This document shows positions 44,730-53,312 of a stretch of DNA of 64,000 nucleotides, in pieces. Every line of letters starts with the position of its first letter. The first letter of the stretch is position 1. Source of the stretch: Methylocella sp. (GTDB lineage: Bacteria; Pseudomonadota; Alphaproteobacteria; Rhizobiales; Beijerinckiaceae); contig JBBCGG010000001.1 of NCBI GenBank assembly GCA_037200525.1, positions 1,468,501 to 1,532,500 of the forward strand, in the 5' to 3' direction. A program made the position numbers and the translations under genes. Under the pieces are notes generated by a model that made no database searches, was not told where the DNA came from, and was given only the letters and a program-made list of their open reading frames with translations.

Positions 44730-46013
44730 TTATTCACGCCGGAGGCGGACAACAACGTTTTCGGAGACGTTCTCCCCCATCGCGACACTAATCGTTGCCC
44801 CTATGGACTCAACGGCGCGACGCATTGGATCGGCGTCAAGGTGCGCATAACGAGCGGTGGTGGCTGGCTGGCTGTGCCCGAGCAACTTCCCGATGATCGG
44901 CAGGCCAAGCGACGCGCCGGCGCCGACCGAGGCGAACGAATGGCGCAGATCGTGGATGCGCAAGCCCCCAAGCCCTGCGGCCTTGATAACTGCAGCCCAC
45001 GGCCGCTTCAGGTCCGAGCGCGGCTCCCCCTCCCTATCGCCGGGGATGAGGTGCGGGTTTCCGGCGATCCGGGGCAGCGCGGCGAGCACGGCCAGCGCGG
45101 CGGCTGAGAGATAAATGGGCTTGGCCCCGGTCTTCGAGTCGGGCAGACGGATAACGCCTCGTTCGAAGTCGACGTATTCCCATCGAGCGTGCAAAATCTC
45201 GCGCAGCCGAGCGCCGGTCAAAATCAATAATCGGATTGCAGCGGCGGCAAACGGGTCGAGCACCGTGCGTCGGTTTTCAGACTTGGGGGCGTGGTTGGCC
45301 TTCGCCTTCGTCTCGTCGGGCGACCATTCGAGGCCGATCGTTTCGCCCTCCCGCAAGACGTCGCCTAGCCGAGCGAGCTCGGCGATGGACATGTACCGCT
45401 CTCGCGCACTCTCAGCATAGCGCTGCACGCGGATCGCGGGATTGAGATGGCCGTCCGGCAGCAGCTGTCGATCGACGCCCCAAGAAAAGCATTTCGAGAG
45501 GGTCGCAAGGAAGCGATTGGCGGTGAATGGTGTTTCAGCCAGATTCGCGTGCATTTTTGCGACCTGGGCCCGAGTCAGGCTTTCAGCTTTGGCCAAACCG
45601 TGCTGCCGCCGTAGTATTTCCAGCGATGCGACATATCCTTGTGCCGTCCGCGGCTTGCATTTGGTGGCGATGTGCTCGGCCGCGAATGCATCGATCAAGT
45701 CTGAGATCGTCAGCGCCCTGCGGCGTTCGTCCTTCTCCGCCTGCGGATCGCGTCCATGGCGCACGGTAGAGAGCGCTTCCGTTGCAGCCTTGCGCGCCTG
45801 GTCGGGCGTGAGCGGGCCATACGCGCCGATCGTGAGCCGCTTCTTCGCAATTGCGCGGCCGCCGCCGTGCGGCCGGTACTCGACGACGAAAGTTTTTATG
45901 CCGCTGGGCGCGACGCGCAGTCCAAATCCAGCCAGCTTTCCGTCAAAGACGATATAGGACTTTTCACGAGGGGCGAGGGCGTCGATCGTGCGCTTAGTAA
46001 GGCCTTTAGTCAT
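44730..46013 (-). CDS. Tyrosine integrase of the integrative element
   Basis: A 427-residue P4-type site-specific recombinase with the N-terminal DUF4102-like arm domain (LTKRTIDALAPREKSYIVFDGKLAGFGLRVAPSG). The catalytic residues are visible: Arg in LTGARLREILHARW, HDLRHSFAS (His-x-x-Arg), LLGHSQPATTARYAHL (Gly-His and the terminal Tyr). ATG 46013 follows GGTGGCGACA; extensions upstream to 46112 are unlikely. It lies about 130 bases from a tRNA-Lys 3' fragment, its probable attachment site. Confidence 0.9.
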   Translation of the reverse strand: MTKGLTKRTIDALAPREKSYIVFDGKLAGFGLRVAPSGIKTFVVEYRPHGGGRAIAKKRLTIGAYGPLTPDQARKAATEALSTVRHGRDPQAEKDERRRALTISDLIDAFAAEHIATKCKPRTAQGYVASLEILRRQHGLAKAESLTRAQVAKMHANLAETPFTANRFLATLSKCFSWGVDRQLLPDGHLNPAIRVQRYAESARERYMSIAELARLGDVLREGETIGLEWSPDETKAKANHAPKSENRRTVLDPFAAAAIRLLILTGARLREILHARWEYVDFERGVIRLPDSKTGAKPIYLSAAALAVLAALPRIAGNPHLIPGDREGEPRSDLKRPWAAVIKAAGLGGLRIHDLRHSFASVGAGASLGLPIIGKLLGHSQPATTARYAHLDADPMRRAVESIGATISVAMGENVSENVVVRLRRE

Positions 46014-46144
46014 TGTCGCCACCGTGTCGCCACCAGAAAAGAAACCGTGGGTAGCTATGCGAAACAATATCGCATATGAATCGCAGTAACTACAGGGAGA
46101 AGTGATACACAATGAAATAAAAAGAAACTGAAAGATATCGCGAC

Positions 46145-46196
46145 GGTCTGACTTTTAATCAGAGGGTCATGGGTTCGAGCCCCATCGCGCTCACCA
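46145..46196 (+). repeat. att site: 3' part of a tRNA-Lys(UUU) gene
   Basis: The sequence has an anticodon arm TCTGA-CTTTTAA-TCAGA (anticodon UUU), variable bases, the T-arm ATGGG-TTCGAGC-CCCAT, an acceptor strand CGCGCTC and the CCA end at 46196. The D-arm and the 5' acceptor GAGCGCG are absent, so it is a truncated copy. Such fragments are left at the end of an element that integrated into a tRNA 3' end. The intact tRNA-Lys gene should lie beyond the other (left) end of the element and was not found in this window. Confidence 0.75.
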
Positions 46197-46512
46197 AAGG
46201 AAATGAAGTAAAATCAATAGGTTACGGCTGGAAAAAAAGAGAACAAAATGAGATAAAGCCAGACGCGCTACGGTACTTTACAGCAGACTTTACATTTTGC
46301 TTTTTGCGCTTTCCGCTTTTTTTGCTCACTCGAAGAAATCCCCCGATAACAATCGCGACGTTCGCCGCAATAGGGTGACTTCTTTCCATCGACCATGCTG
46401 AATGGACGGTGAAGCGTGTGCCGCTATGGGTGAAGGCTTTTTCTCGTCCTCGGGCCCGCTGAGTCCGTTTGCCGCAAGGCTGGCGCAACGTCCGATCGAT
46501 AAGGCGACCACA
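46197..46512. other. Short flank between att site and IS, no recognised gene
   Basis: About 315 bases, AT-richer than the surroundings. A minus-strand frame (46222-46563) crosses the IS end and lacks motifs. It may be original chromosome downstream of the tRNA gene. Confidence 0.35.
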
Positions 46513-47804
46513 AAGCTGGACGCTTCTAAAAACCTCGCCAATTCCTGCGATTTTTGATTCCATCGTCTCCGTTGGGTCGGGGATGATTCGATGAGAAAGC
46601 AGCCGGGATTTTTCGACGTCGATGATCGTTTGCGGCGGCTGAGCGATCTTGGGGACCAGCTCGAGGCGTTCCGTGCGGCGGTGGATTTCGAGATGTTCCG
46701 CCCTGGCCTAGTCGCGGCGCTTTCTTATTCCGATGGTGCGCAAGGCGGGCGTCCGCCATTCGATCCGGTCATGATGTTCAAAATCCTCGTCATTCAGGCG
46801 ACGAACAATCTCTCGGACGAACGCGCCGAGTTCCTGATCAATGATCGCCTGTCGTTCATGCGTTTTCTCGGAGTTGGATTATCAGATCGCATCCCCGACG
46901 CGCGGACGATTTGGCTGTTCCGGGAGAAACTGACGAAAGCCGGCGCCATTGGGCCTTTGTTTGAGCGTTTCGATGCGACGCTTCGGCAATCCGGCTACAT
47001 CGCCATGTCGGGTCAGATCGTTGATGCGAGCCTGATCGCCGCGCCACGCAACGCAACACCATTGAAGAGAAGGCGGCGATCAAGGAAGGGCGGGTCCCGG
47101 ACGGACTGGAAGGACAAGCCCGCGAAACTGCGCCAGAAGGATCGCGAGGCGCGTTGGACGGTCAAGTTCACTAAGGCCAAGCTGCGCGAGGATGGCTCGA
47201 CGCCGCCGGTCGATCTGGCGATTCCTATCTTCGGCTATCAAAACCACATCTCGATTGATCGCGGCTTCGGCTTTATTCGCAAATGGAGCGCGACAGACGC
47301 CGCCGCCTATGAAGGCCGGCGCCTCCGTGAAGGACTTCTCGACAAGACCAACACGGCGAGCGCAGTCCGGGCGGACACAGCCTATCGCTCGAAAGCCAAC
47401 GAAGAGTTCATGGAAAAGAACGGCTTCGTCAGCCACGTTCATCGCAAGAAGCCGAAGGGCTGCGCCATGCCAGAGGCTCTCTCCCGGGCGAACAACGCCA
47501 AATCGAAAGTCCGATCCAAGGTCGAGCATGTCTTCGCCGAGCAAAAGGACCGGATGGACTTATTCATCCGCACCATCGGGATCGCCCGGGCGAAAGTGAA
47601 GATCGGAATGGCGAACCTCGTCTACAACATCAAAAGATTGCTGTTCCTGCGGCGCATCGCCCTGGCCTAGCGCCTTCAATGCCGCCGCTGACGGCACAAA
47701 ACAAAACGTCGGCCAGGAGCCTTTCTTCAGAGAAAGCCCACGTCGAATCCGATCAATCCCGTCCAATTAGGGCAACGGAGGCTGTTGATAGAAGCGTCCA
47801 GCTT
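46513..47804 (+). mobile_element. IS5-group insertion sequence
   Basis: Terminal inverted repeats AAGCTGGACGCTTCTA at 46513-46528 and its complement at 47789-47804 (16/16) enclose a single intact transposase gene. The element is about 1.29 kb. I could not identify a convincing target duplication, so the exact outer bases may differ slightly. Confidence 0.75.
46591..47670 (+). CDS. IS5-family transposase (DDE)
   Basis: An intact 359-residue transposase. The N-terminal domain GRPPFDPVMMFKILVIQATNNLSDERAEFLINDRLSFMRFLG is typical of the IS5 group. Catalytic residues are the Asp in IVDASLIAAPR, the Asp in VRADTAYRSKANEE and the Glu in KVEHVFAEQKDRM. A Lys/Arg-rich insert (KRRRRSRKGG) follows the first Asp. 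No frameshift is needed, so it is potentially active. Confidence 0.9.
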   Translation: MRKQPGFFDVDDRLRRLSDLGDQLEAFRAAVDFEMFRPGLVAALSYSDGAQGGRPPFDPVMMFKILVIQATNNLSDERAEFLINDRLSFMRFLGVGLSDRIPDARTIWLFREKLTKAGAIGPLFERFDATLRQSGYIAMSGQIVDASLIAAPRNATPLKRRRRSRKGGSRTDWKDKPAKLRQKDREARWTVKFTKAKLREDGSTPPVDLAIPIFGYQNHISIDRGFGFIRKWSATDAAAYEGRRLREGLLDKTNTASAVRADTAYRSKANEEFMEKNGFVSHVHRKKPKGCAMPEALSRANNAKSKVRSKVEHVFAEQKDRMDLFIRTIGIARAKVKIGMANLVYNIKRLLFLRRIALA

Positions 47805-47825
47805 ATTGGCGACTCGGTCGACAAC

Positions 47826-48260
47826 ATGCAAGCTCAAGCCACATTTCAAAACTGGCATTTGAGGGGCAATGTGGTTTTTATTTGTACAATCGCCGGGAGC
47901 GACGTTTCAGGGATTTTCTTCGATAGAGGCAATACTCACTTACTGATGTACTACATCGGATATGATGACTTCGACGACAAATCCTATTTTTTATTCGTGA
48001 GCTTAGCCCCAGTTATGGGGGATGACAGCCTTGAGCTTAATTTCTGGATTACAGAGCGTGAGGTCGACGGGGATCGCATAGTGCATTTGTGCACAGGCTT
48101 GGGCGGCGATCGCCTATTCGCTCAGCACGACTGCGTCGCAGTCCCCCGAAATCGTTACATCCCGGAGCGCGCGGTCGAGATATGCGGCGCAGCTCTTGCT
48201 TCGCCAATGTCAGAGCTCCTGGGCCAAGACCGCGTTGCGGTTCTTCCCCCGCTTCCCCAA
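47826..48260 (+). pseudogene. Hypothetical protein, probably truncated or frameshifted
   Basis: The frame reads MQAQATFQNWHLRGNVVFICTIAGSD, then hydrophobic strands (MYYIGYDDFDDKSYFLFVSLAPVMG) and a Cys-containing segment. It has no recognised family. It continues open beyond a strong terminator into the antisense of the next gene, which suggests the natural stop was lost by frameshift near 48250. The codon phase also extends upstream into the IS end, so the gene may have been interrupted by the insertion. Confidence 0.4.
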
Positions 48261-48263
48261 CTA

Positions 48264-48293
48264 AAAGCCCGGCTTAGCGCCGGGCTTTTTTCT
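48264..48293. terminator. Rho-independent terminator
   Basis: AAAGCCCGGC (48264-48273), loop TTAGC, GCCGGGCTTT (48279-48288), followed by further T residues. The T-run orients it for plus-strand transcripts, and A-residues on the left side could make it serve the convergent minus-strand cytochrome gene as well. Confidence 0.85.
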
Positions 48294-48382
48294 TTGTCTT
48301 TTGACTTCGATCATCCGCGACGGCTCGAACGAGGCCGGCCATCTCGGTTGAGCCACGCCCTTCGAGATCGCCTTTCCGCGTC

Positions 48383-49786
48383 CTACAGGGCGCGCAGGAA
48401 CTGCACTAGGTCCTGTTTTTCCGACGATGTCAGCTTTGCCCCCTCAACCAGGTTGAAGAACTCGACCGTGTCTTCCAAAGTTAACAGCCGTCCGTCGTGC
48501 AGGTATGGCGGCGTATCCTTGACGCCGCGCAACGGAAACGACTTGATCGGTCCATCGCCGCTGGCCATCATGTTATTGATCATCTCAGGCTTGTAGAAGC
48601 GCTCCGTTTGCAGATTGTGCATCAGGTTGTCGGTGTAATAGGGAGGAGCGTGACAAGTGGAACACTGCCCTTTGCCAAAAAAGACCTCTTGGCCGCGCAA
48701 TTCGGCCGGCGACGCTTTCGTCGGGTCAAGTTTTCCATAGATGTCGAGCTTGGGCGCCGGAGGAAAGTCTAGCAGCTCCTGAAATTCAGCCATGTCCTGG
48801 ATTTGACTGCCACGCTCCAGGATATTGACCCCCTTCTTGGTGGCGATGACCGGATCGCCGTCGAAATAGGCGCCGCGCTGCTCGAATTGGGTGAAATCCT
48901 CAACCGTTTTTAAGGCGCGCTGGGAGCCAAAGAGCCGCTGGATATTTACCCCGCGCAGCGTAGGCGTTTCGACGCGATGCCGGTACTCCTGCGGACGGGC
49001 CTCACCCGCAAGATGGGTCGCGCCGTTGGTGTTGCCGTTCTGGTGGCAATCGAAGCAGGTGACGCCGCGGCTTGCTTTCTCCGAACGGCGATCTTCCGTT
49101 TGATTAAACTGCTGCTGCGGAAACGGCGTCAGCAACAGGCGTAGCCCCTCGATCTGTTTGGGGTTCAGAATGCCGTTGAAGATCTCGTAATAGTTCTCGA
49201 TGGTAACCAGCTTGCCTTGCGAGACATCGCCGAGATCAGGACGGGAGGTCAAATAGATGGGCGCTGGAAACTCGGGCAGAAAAGGATCGGGAATATCGAA
49301 ATCCAAATCGAAGCGCGTAAGGTCGCGCCCCTCCTGCTTTTCAATTTCGTCGATCTCAAACTTCGGAAAGAGCATCCCGCCTTCCGGATGGTTCGGATGA
49401 GGCAGCGGATAGAAACCCCTCGGGAATAAACCCTGGTCGCGGATTTCGGTCGGGCTCATCGCCGCCAGTCGATCCCAACTTGTCCCGGCAGGCAACTTGA
49501 CGCGGACACCCTCCTGCAAGGGTTTTCCGCGCGACATCGTGGCGTCTTTGGAGGGTCGGTCGCTGAGGTCGTAGCGGGCGTCCAGAAGTTCCGAATGCGT
49601 CTTCTCGACGCCCGGTTTCGCCGCTTTCATGCGCCCCATGATCGACGTAAAGGCCTCCTTGATATCGACGGGCATGTAACTCGTTGCCCCGCGTTGCTCT
49701 TGCTGGGCGTGAGCGAGGCTTAGACTGCCAACGACACCGGTTGCCGCCAGCAAAGTCCAGATTTTTTTGTTTCGCGAAAATTTCAT
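48383..49786 (-). CDS. Di-haem cytochrome c peroxidase/MauG-like protein
   Basis: A 467-residue periplasmic protein with a signal peptide (IWTLLAATGVVGSLSLAHAQ) and two CxxCH haem sites (CFDCH around residue 245 and CSTCH around residue 375). The second half carries LRGQEVFFGKGQCSTCHAPPYYTDNLMHN and FPLRGVKDTPPYLHDGRLLTLEDTVEFFN, the classic C-terminal region of di-haem peroxidases. ATG 49786 follows GGAGG. Role: electron transfer or oxidation of a small substrate in the periplasm. No partner gene is adjacent. Confidence 0.85.
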   Translation of the reverse strand: MKFSRNKKIWTLLAATGVVGSLSLAHAQQEQRGATSYMPVDIKEAFTSIMGRMKAAKPGVEKTHSELLDARYDLSDRPSKDATMSRGKPLQEGVRVKLPAGTSWDRLAAMSPTEIRDQGLFPRGFYPLPHPNHPEGGMLFPKFEIDEIEKQEGRDLTRFDLDFDIPDPFLPEFPAPIYLTSRPDLGDVSQGKLVTIENYYEIFNGILNPKQIEGLRLLLTPFPQQQFNQTEDRRSEKASRGVTCFDCHQNGNTNGATHLAGEARPQEYRHRVETPTLRGVNIQRLFGSQRALKTVEDFTQFEQRGAYFDGDPVIATKKGVNILERGSQIQDMAEFQELLDFPPAPKLDIYGKLDPTKASPAELRGQEVFFGKGQCSTCHAPPYYTDNLMHNLQTERFYKPEMINNMMASGDGPIKSFPLRGVKDTPPYLHDGRLLTLEDTVEFFNLVEGAKLTSSEKQDLVQFLRAL

Positions 49787-49802
49787 GACGAGATACCTCC
49801 GA

Positions 49803-49816
49803 TAAGCTTAAGCTTA
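49803..49816. repeat. Perfect 14-bp palindrome upstream of the cytochrome gene
   Basis: TAAGCTTAAGCTTA lies 17 bases upstream of the cytochrome start codon, next to its ribosome site. It could be an operator or a chance palindrome. Confidence 0.35.
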
Positions 49817-50271
49817 CATCGTTGATGATCCATGAGGCAAACCTAATCGTGTCCCAAATGCTCCATCAAGTGAGCCGAGTTGGCCACTTGAATTCGATGC
49901 CGGGAAACGATGGGGTCACGCAGCGCTGCTTTATAAGCTCCCTTTCGCGCATTTGGCCCATACGAAAGATGTCGGCCTTGATAGCGCGAGCGCCGTCAGC
50001 GCCAATAACTCGGCCCACGAGGCTTCACCGTGCTTGGCGCCTGCTCCATATCTCCAGCGGCTTGAGATCGAAAAGCTGGTCGTTGATCCCAGTTACCAAC
50101 CTGAAATTGGCAGATGCGGCGTCACGAACGTCTACCAAATAGCAGAGAATTTTGACTCAAAATCGGATGTTTGTTCGGGACTTGGGAAATCCTTGACGTC
50201 CAAATCAAGCTTCCTCTGGGCCGCTCCATGGCGTATGGGCGTGAGGCATTTTCCTCGATCCCGTTGGACCC
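49817..50271. other. Divergent intergenic region, no recognised gene
   Basis: About 450 bases between the cytochrome gene and the ABC-F gene. Short frames lack motifs, and no clear promoter pair or RNA was identified. Confidence 0.35.
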
Positions 50272-51894
50272 ATGATACGCATTGAAAAAATCGGCAAGCA
50301 GAACGGCAGGCAGATCCTCTTCATCGAGGCGTCGGCTTCTCTTCAGAGAGGCGAGAAGATCGGGCTCGTAGGCCCAAATGGGGCCGGCAAGACGACGCTC
50401 TTCCGGATGATCACAGGGGAGGAGCAGCCCGACGAAGGCCAGATCTCCACGGATCGTCGCATCACCATCGGCTACTTCAGCCAGGACGTGGGTGAGATGT
50501 CCGGCCGCAGCGTCGTCGCCGAGGTGATGAACGGCGCCGGCCCGGTCAGCGCCGTCGCCGCTGAGTTGAAGGAGCTCGAGGCCGGGCTCGCCGATCCAGA
50601 CCGCGCGGCCGAGATGGAAGCCCTGATCGAGCGTTACGGCGAGACGCAGGCGCGCTTCGAGAGCCTGGACGGCTACGCTCTTGAGGGCCGAGCGCGGGAA
50701 GTCCTCGCCGGTCTCAGCTTCAGCCAAGAGATGATGGATGGCGACGTCGCCTCCCTTTCGGGCGGCTGGAAGATGCGGGTCGCGCTGGCTCGCATTCTCT
50801 TGATGGATCCGGACGTCATGCTGCTGGACGAGCCGAGCAACCATCTCGATCTTGAAAGCCTGATTTGGCTCGAAGCCTTTCTCAAAGGCTACGAGGGCGC
50901 GCTGCTAATGACCTCGCACGACCGCGAGTTCATGAATCGCATCGTCGGCAAAGTCGTGGAGATCGATGGCGGCGCGCTGACGACTTATTCGGGCGACTAT
51001 GCGTTCTACGAGCAGCAACGCGCTTTGAGCGAGACGCAGCAGCAAGCGCAGTTCGAACGTCAGCAGGCGATGCTTGCCAAAGAGATTAAGTTCATCGAAC
51101 GCTTCAAGGCGCGCGCATCGCACGCCGCTCAGGTGCAAAGCCGGGTCAAGAAACTCGACAAAATCGAACGCGTAGAGCCGCCGCGCCGCCGCTCGACCAT
51201 GGCGTTCGAATTCCAGCCCGCGCCGCGGTCGGGCGACGATGTCGTAAGCCTGGAGAACGTGCACAAGCGCTATGGCGGCCGGAGCATCTACGAAGGGCTC
51301 AATTTCTCCGCACGGCGCAAAGAGCGTTGGTGTGTGATGGGCGTTAACGGCGCCGGCAAGTCGACCTTGTTGAAGCTCGTGGCCAATGCGACCCAACCGG
51401 ATGCGGGCAAGGTGACGCTTGGCGGGGCAGTAAAGCTCGGCTATTTCGCGCAGCACGCCATGGACCTTCTCGATGGCGACGCGACGATTTTTCAGGAGCT
51501 CGAGACATCCTTCCCGCAGGCTGGACAGGGCTCGCTGCGTGCGCTCTCCGGCTGCTTTGGTTTTTCTGGCGACGACGTAGAGAAGCAGTGCCGGGTGCTC
51601 TCGGGTGGCGAGAAGGCCAGGTTGGTAATGGCCAAGATGCTGTTCGACCCGCCGAACTTCTTGGTCCTGGACGAGCCGACAAACCACCTCGACATCGACA
51701 CGAAAGAGATGCTGATTGCGGCGTTGTCGCAGTACGAAGGCACCATGCTCTTCGTCTCGCACGACCGGCATTTCCTCGCGGCGCTATCCAATCGCGTGCT
51801 TGAACTCACGCCCGACGGCGTCCACCAGTACGGCGGCGGTTACACAGAATATGTGGCGCGAACCGGCCAGGAAGCTCCCGGCTTGCGAAGTTGA
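50272..51894 (+). CDS. ABC-F family ATPase (YheS/Uup-like)
   Basis: A 540-residue protein with two ABC domains and no membrane segment: Walker A GPNGAGKTT and GVNGAGKSTL, signatures LSGGWKMRVALARIL and LSGGEKARLVMAKML, Walker B VMLLDEPSNHLD and FLVLDEPTNHLD. The linker (about 240-320) is charged and coiled (QQAMLAKEIKFIERFKARASHAAQVQSRVKKLDKIERVEPPRRR). This is the ABC-F translation-factor class that acts on ribosomes. Likely a housekeeping chromosomal gene. Confidence 0.92.
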   Translation: MIRIEKIGKQNGRQILFIEASASLQRGEKIGLVGPNGAGKTTLFRMITGEEQPDEGQISTDRRITIGYFSQDVGEMSGRSVVAEVMNGAGPVSAVAAELKELEAGLADPDRAAEMEALIERYGETQARFESLDGYALEGRAREVLAGLSFSQEMMDGDVASLSGGWKMRVALARILLMDPDVMLLDEPSNHLDLESLIWLEAFLKGYEGALLMTSHDREFMNRIVGKVVEIDGGALTTYSGDYAFYEQQRALSETQQQAQFERQQAMLAKEIKFIERFKARASHAAQVQSRVKKLDKIERVEPPRRRSTMAFEFQPAPRSGDDVVSLENVHKRYGGRSIYEGLNFSARRKERWCVMGVNGAGKSTLLKLVANATQPDAGKVTLGGAVKLGYFAQHAMDLLDGDATIFQELETSFPQAGQGSLRALSGCFGFSGDDVEKQCRVLSGGEKARLVMAKMLFDPPNFLVLDEPTNHLDIDTKEMLIAALSQYEGTMLFVSHDRHFLAALSNRVLELTPDGVHQYGGGYTEYVARTGQEAPGLRS

Positions 51895-52134
51895 TCGGAT
51901 AATGCGCGCCGAGCCATAGCGCTGAGCCCCCAACAGTCGTAGTATAATTTTATTCGTAGCCAAATAATTGCCCGCGGCTCGGAGGCATTGCAACTTCCAC
52001 GCGTGGATGTTTTGAAAACGACGTTTTCGAACCAAGCCGTCGCGATTTTCCTTTTTGCGATAGAGATGATTCAATGACGCGGGGACCATCGGCGTCATCC
52101 TGAAGCGGGCGGATTCACGGAAAGGGAGCGTCGC

Positions 52135-52776
52135 GTGACCAAGTTCGAAAGAGCGGATTCGTCCGGGGAGATATTGGAGACGGGTTCCAGCGCGCCGCGC
52201 AGCGCCGAGCGTACGCTTGAAGAAGCGATCGGCGCGCAAATTCGAACGCATCGCAAACGCCTGGACATTACAGGAGCCGAGCTTGCGGCGGCGGCGCGCC
52301 TGTCCACCGGCATGCTGTCCAAGATAGAAAATGGCCAGATCTCGCCATCGCTGTCGACGTTGCAATCCCTGGCGCGGGCGCTGAACCAGCCTCTTTCATC
52401 TTTTTTCACGCCATTCGAGGAGCATCATGATTGCTCCTTCGTGAAGGCGGGGCGAGGCGTCAGCATCGAGCGGCGCGGCACCAAGTCCGGCCATCATTAT
52501 CAATTGCTTGGACATTCGCTTGGCGACGACATCGTCGTCGAGCCTTTCCTCATCACCCTATCGGAGGAGGCGCAGCCGTATACATCGTTTCAGCATGGCG
52601 GAGTGGAGCTGATCTACATGCTCACAGGCAAGGTGCTGTATCGGCATGCCGACAGGAGCTATCTGCTCGAGCCCGGCGATACGCTGTTTTTCGATGCGGC
52701 CGCGCCACACGGACCGGAGGAGTTGATCGAGCTTCCGATGACCTATCTATCGATCATCATCTACCCGCATGAGTGA
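52135..52776 (+). CDS. XRE-cupin transcriptional regulator of the amide cluster
   Basis: A 213-residue regulator with an N-terminal XRE helix-turn-helix (IGAQIRTHRKRLDITGAELAAAARLSTGMLSKIENGQISPSLSTLQSLARAL, residues about 33-85) and a C-terminal cupin domain (GGVELIYMLTGKVLYRHADRSYLLEPGDTLFFDAAAPHGPEEL). GTG 52135 follows AAAGGGAG. Regulators of this class usually control transport and degradation of small amines, amides or amino acids. It is encoded directly upstream of the amide importer, whose promoter holds a matching palindrome. Confidence 0.87.
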   Translation: MTKFERADSSGEILETGSSAPRSAERTLEEAIGAQIRTHRKRLDITGAELAAAARLSTGMLSKIENGQISPSLSTLQSLARALNQPLSSFFTPFEEHHDCSFVKAGRGVSIERRGTKSGHHYQLLGHSLGDDIVVEPFLITLSEEAQPYTSFQHGGVELIYMLTGKVLYRHADRSYLLEPGDTLFFDAAAPHGPEELIELPMTYLSIIIYPHE

Positions 52777-53105
52777 ACGATAGAGAATCCGCGGGTAACG
52801 ATCCGAACGTTAGACGACTATAGGCCGAAACTCTCTCCTTCTTCAGGTCGAAAAATCCCCGCAATAAGCGCTGACGCTAGACGTTCGTAGATCTCAGCTA
52901 TTCCGGCCGTCCGGTTTCTTCGAACGCAATGTGCGGTTGCCTCGGTTATGGCGCGCGTACGGCAGTTGCCCATTCAAGACCATGCCCACAATGCCAGACG
53001 AAAAGCGCAGCATTTGCGATGAGCCGCCGCTGAACCGCGCCCGACAACATGGTCTGCGCGTCGGGTCTTTCCGATCATTTCGACCGTAAATAATGCAGAT
53101 TGCTT
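52777..53105. other. Upstream part of the importer control region
   Basis: About 330 bases with no recognised gene. The sequence becomes AT-richer towards the promoter at 53218. Confidence 0.35.
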
Positions 53106-53122
53106 AGTAATAGCTCATTACT
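53106..53122. promoter_or_regulatory. Inverted repeat upstream of the importer promoter
   Basis: AGTAAT-AGCTC-ATTACT, perfect 6-bp arms, about 95 bases upstream of the -35 element. An activator or second regulator site is possible. Confidence 0.4.
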
Positions 53123-53217
53123 GGGTAAAAGATAGGCGATTTACTGTCTAATCCGTTGATTTTAAGTCGCTACAAAATTTAACACTCAAAATGACAAGAA
53201 AAACTGATTCCCAAGTG

Positions 53218-53251
53218 TTGACGACGGGCTTTAAGTTTCTTATAAAGAAAC
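53218..53251 (+). promoter_or_regulatory. Sigma70-type promoter with overlapping palindrome
   Basis: -35 TTGACG (53218-53223), a 17-base spacer, and -10 TATAAA (53241-53246). A perfect inverted repeat GTTTCTT-ATA-AAGAAAC (53235-53251) overlaps the -10. It drives the importer/dimethylformamidase genes and is the likely operator for the XRE-cupin regulator. Confidence 0.65.
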
Positions 53252-53312
53252 TACGTTCATCGCCTGTGAAGAATTGGGCAGGCTGCCTATTTTGTCGCCA
53301 TTGGGGGTTTGC

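Noticed and set aside
46145-46196. Functional tRNA-Lys gene
   Set aside because: The D-arm and the 5' acceptor strand that should pair with CGCGCTC are missing, so it is only a 3' fragment.
48497-48772. Plus-strand frame of 91 residues
   Set aside because: Antisense to the di-haem cytochrome gene with its two CxxCH motifs.
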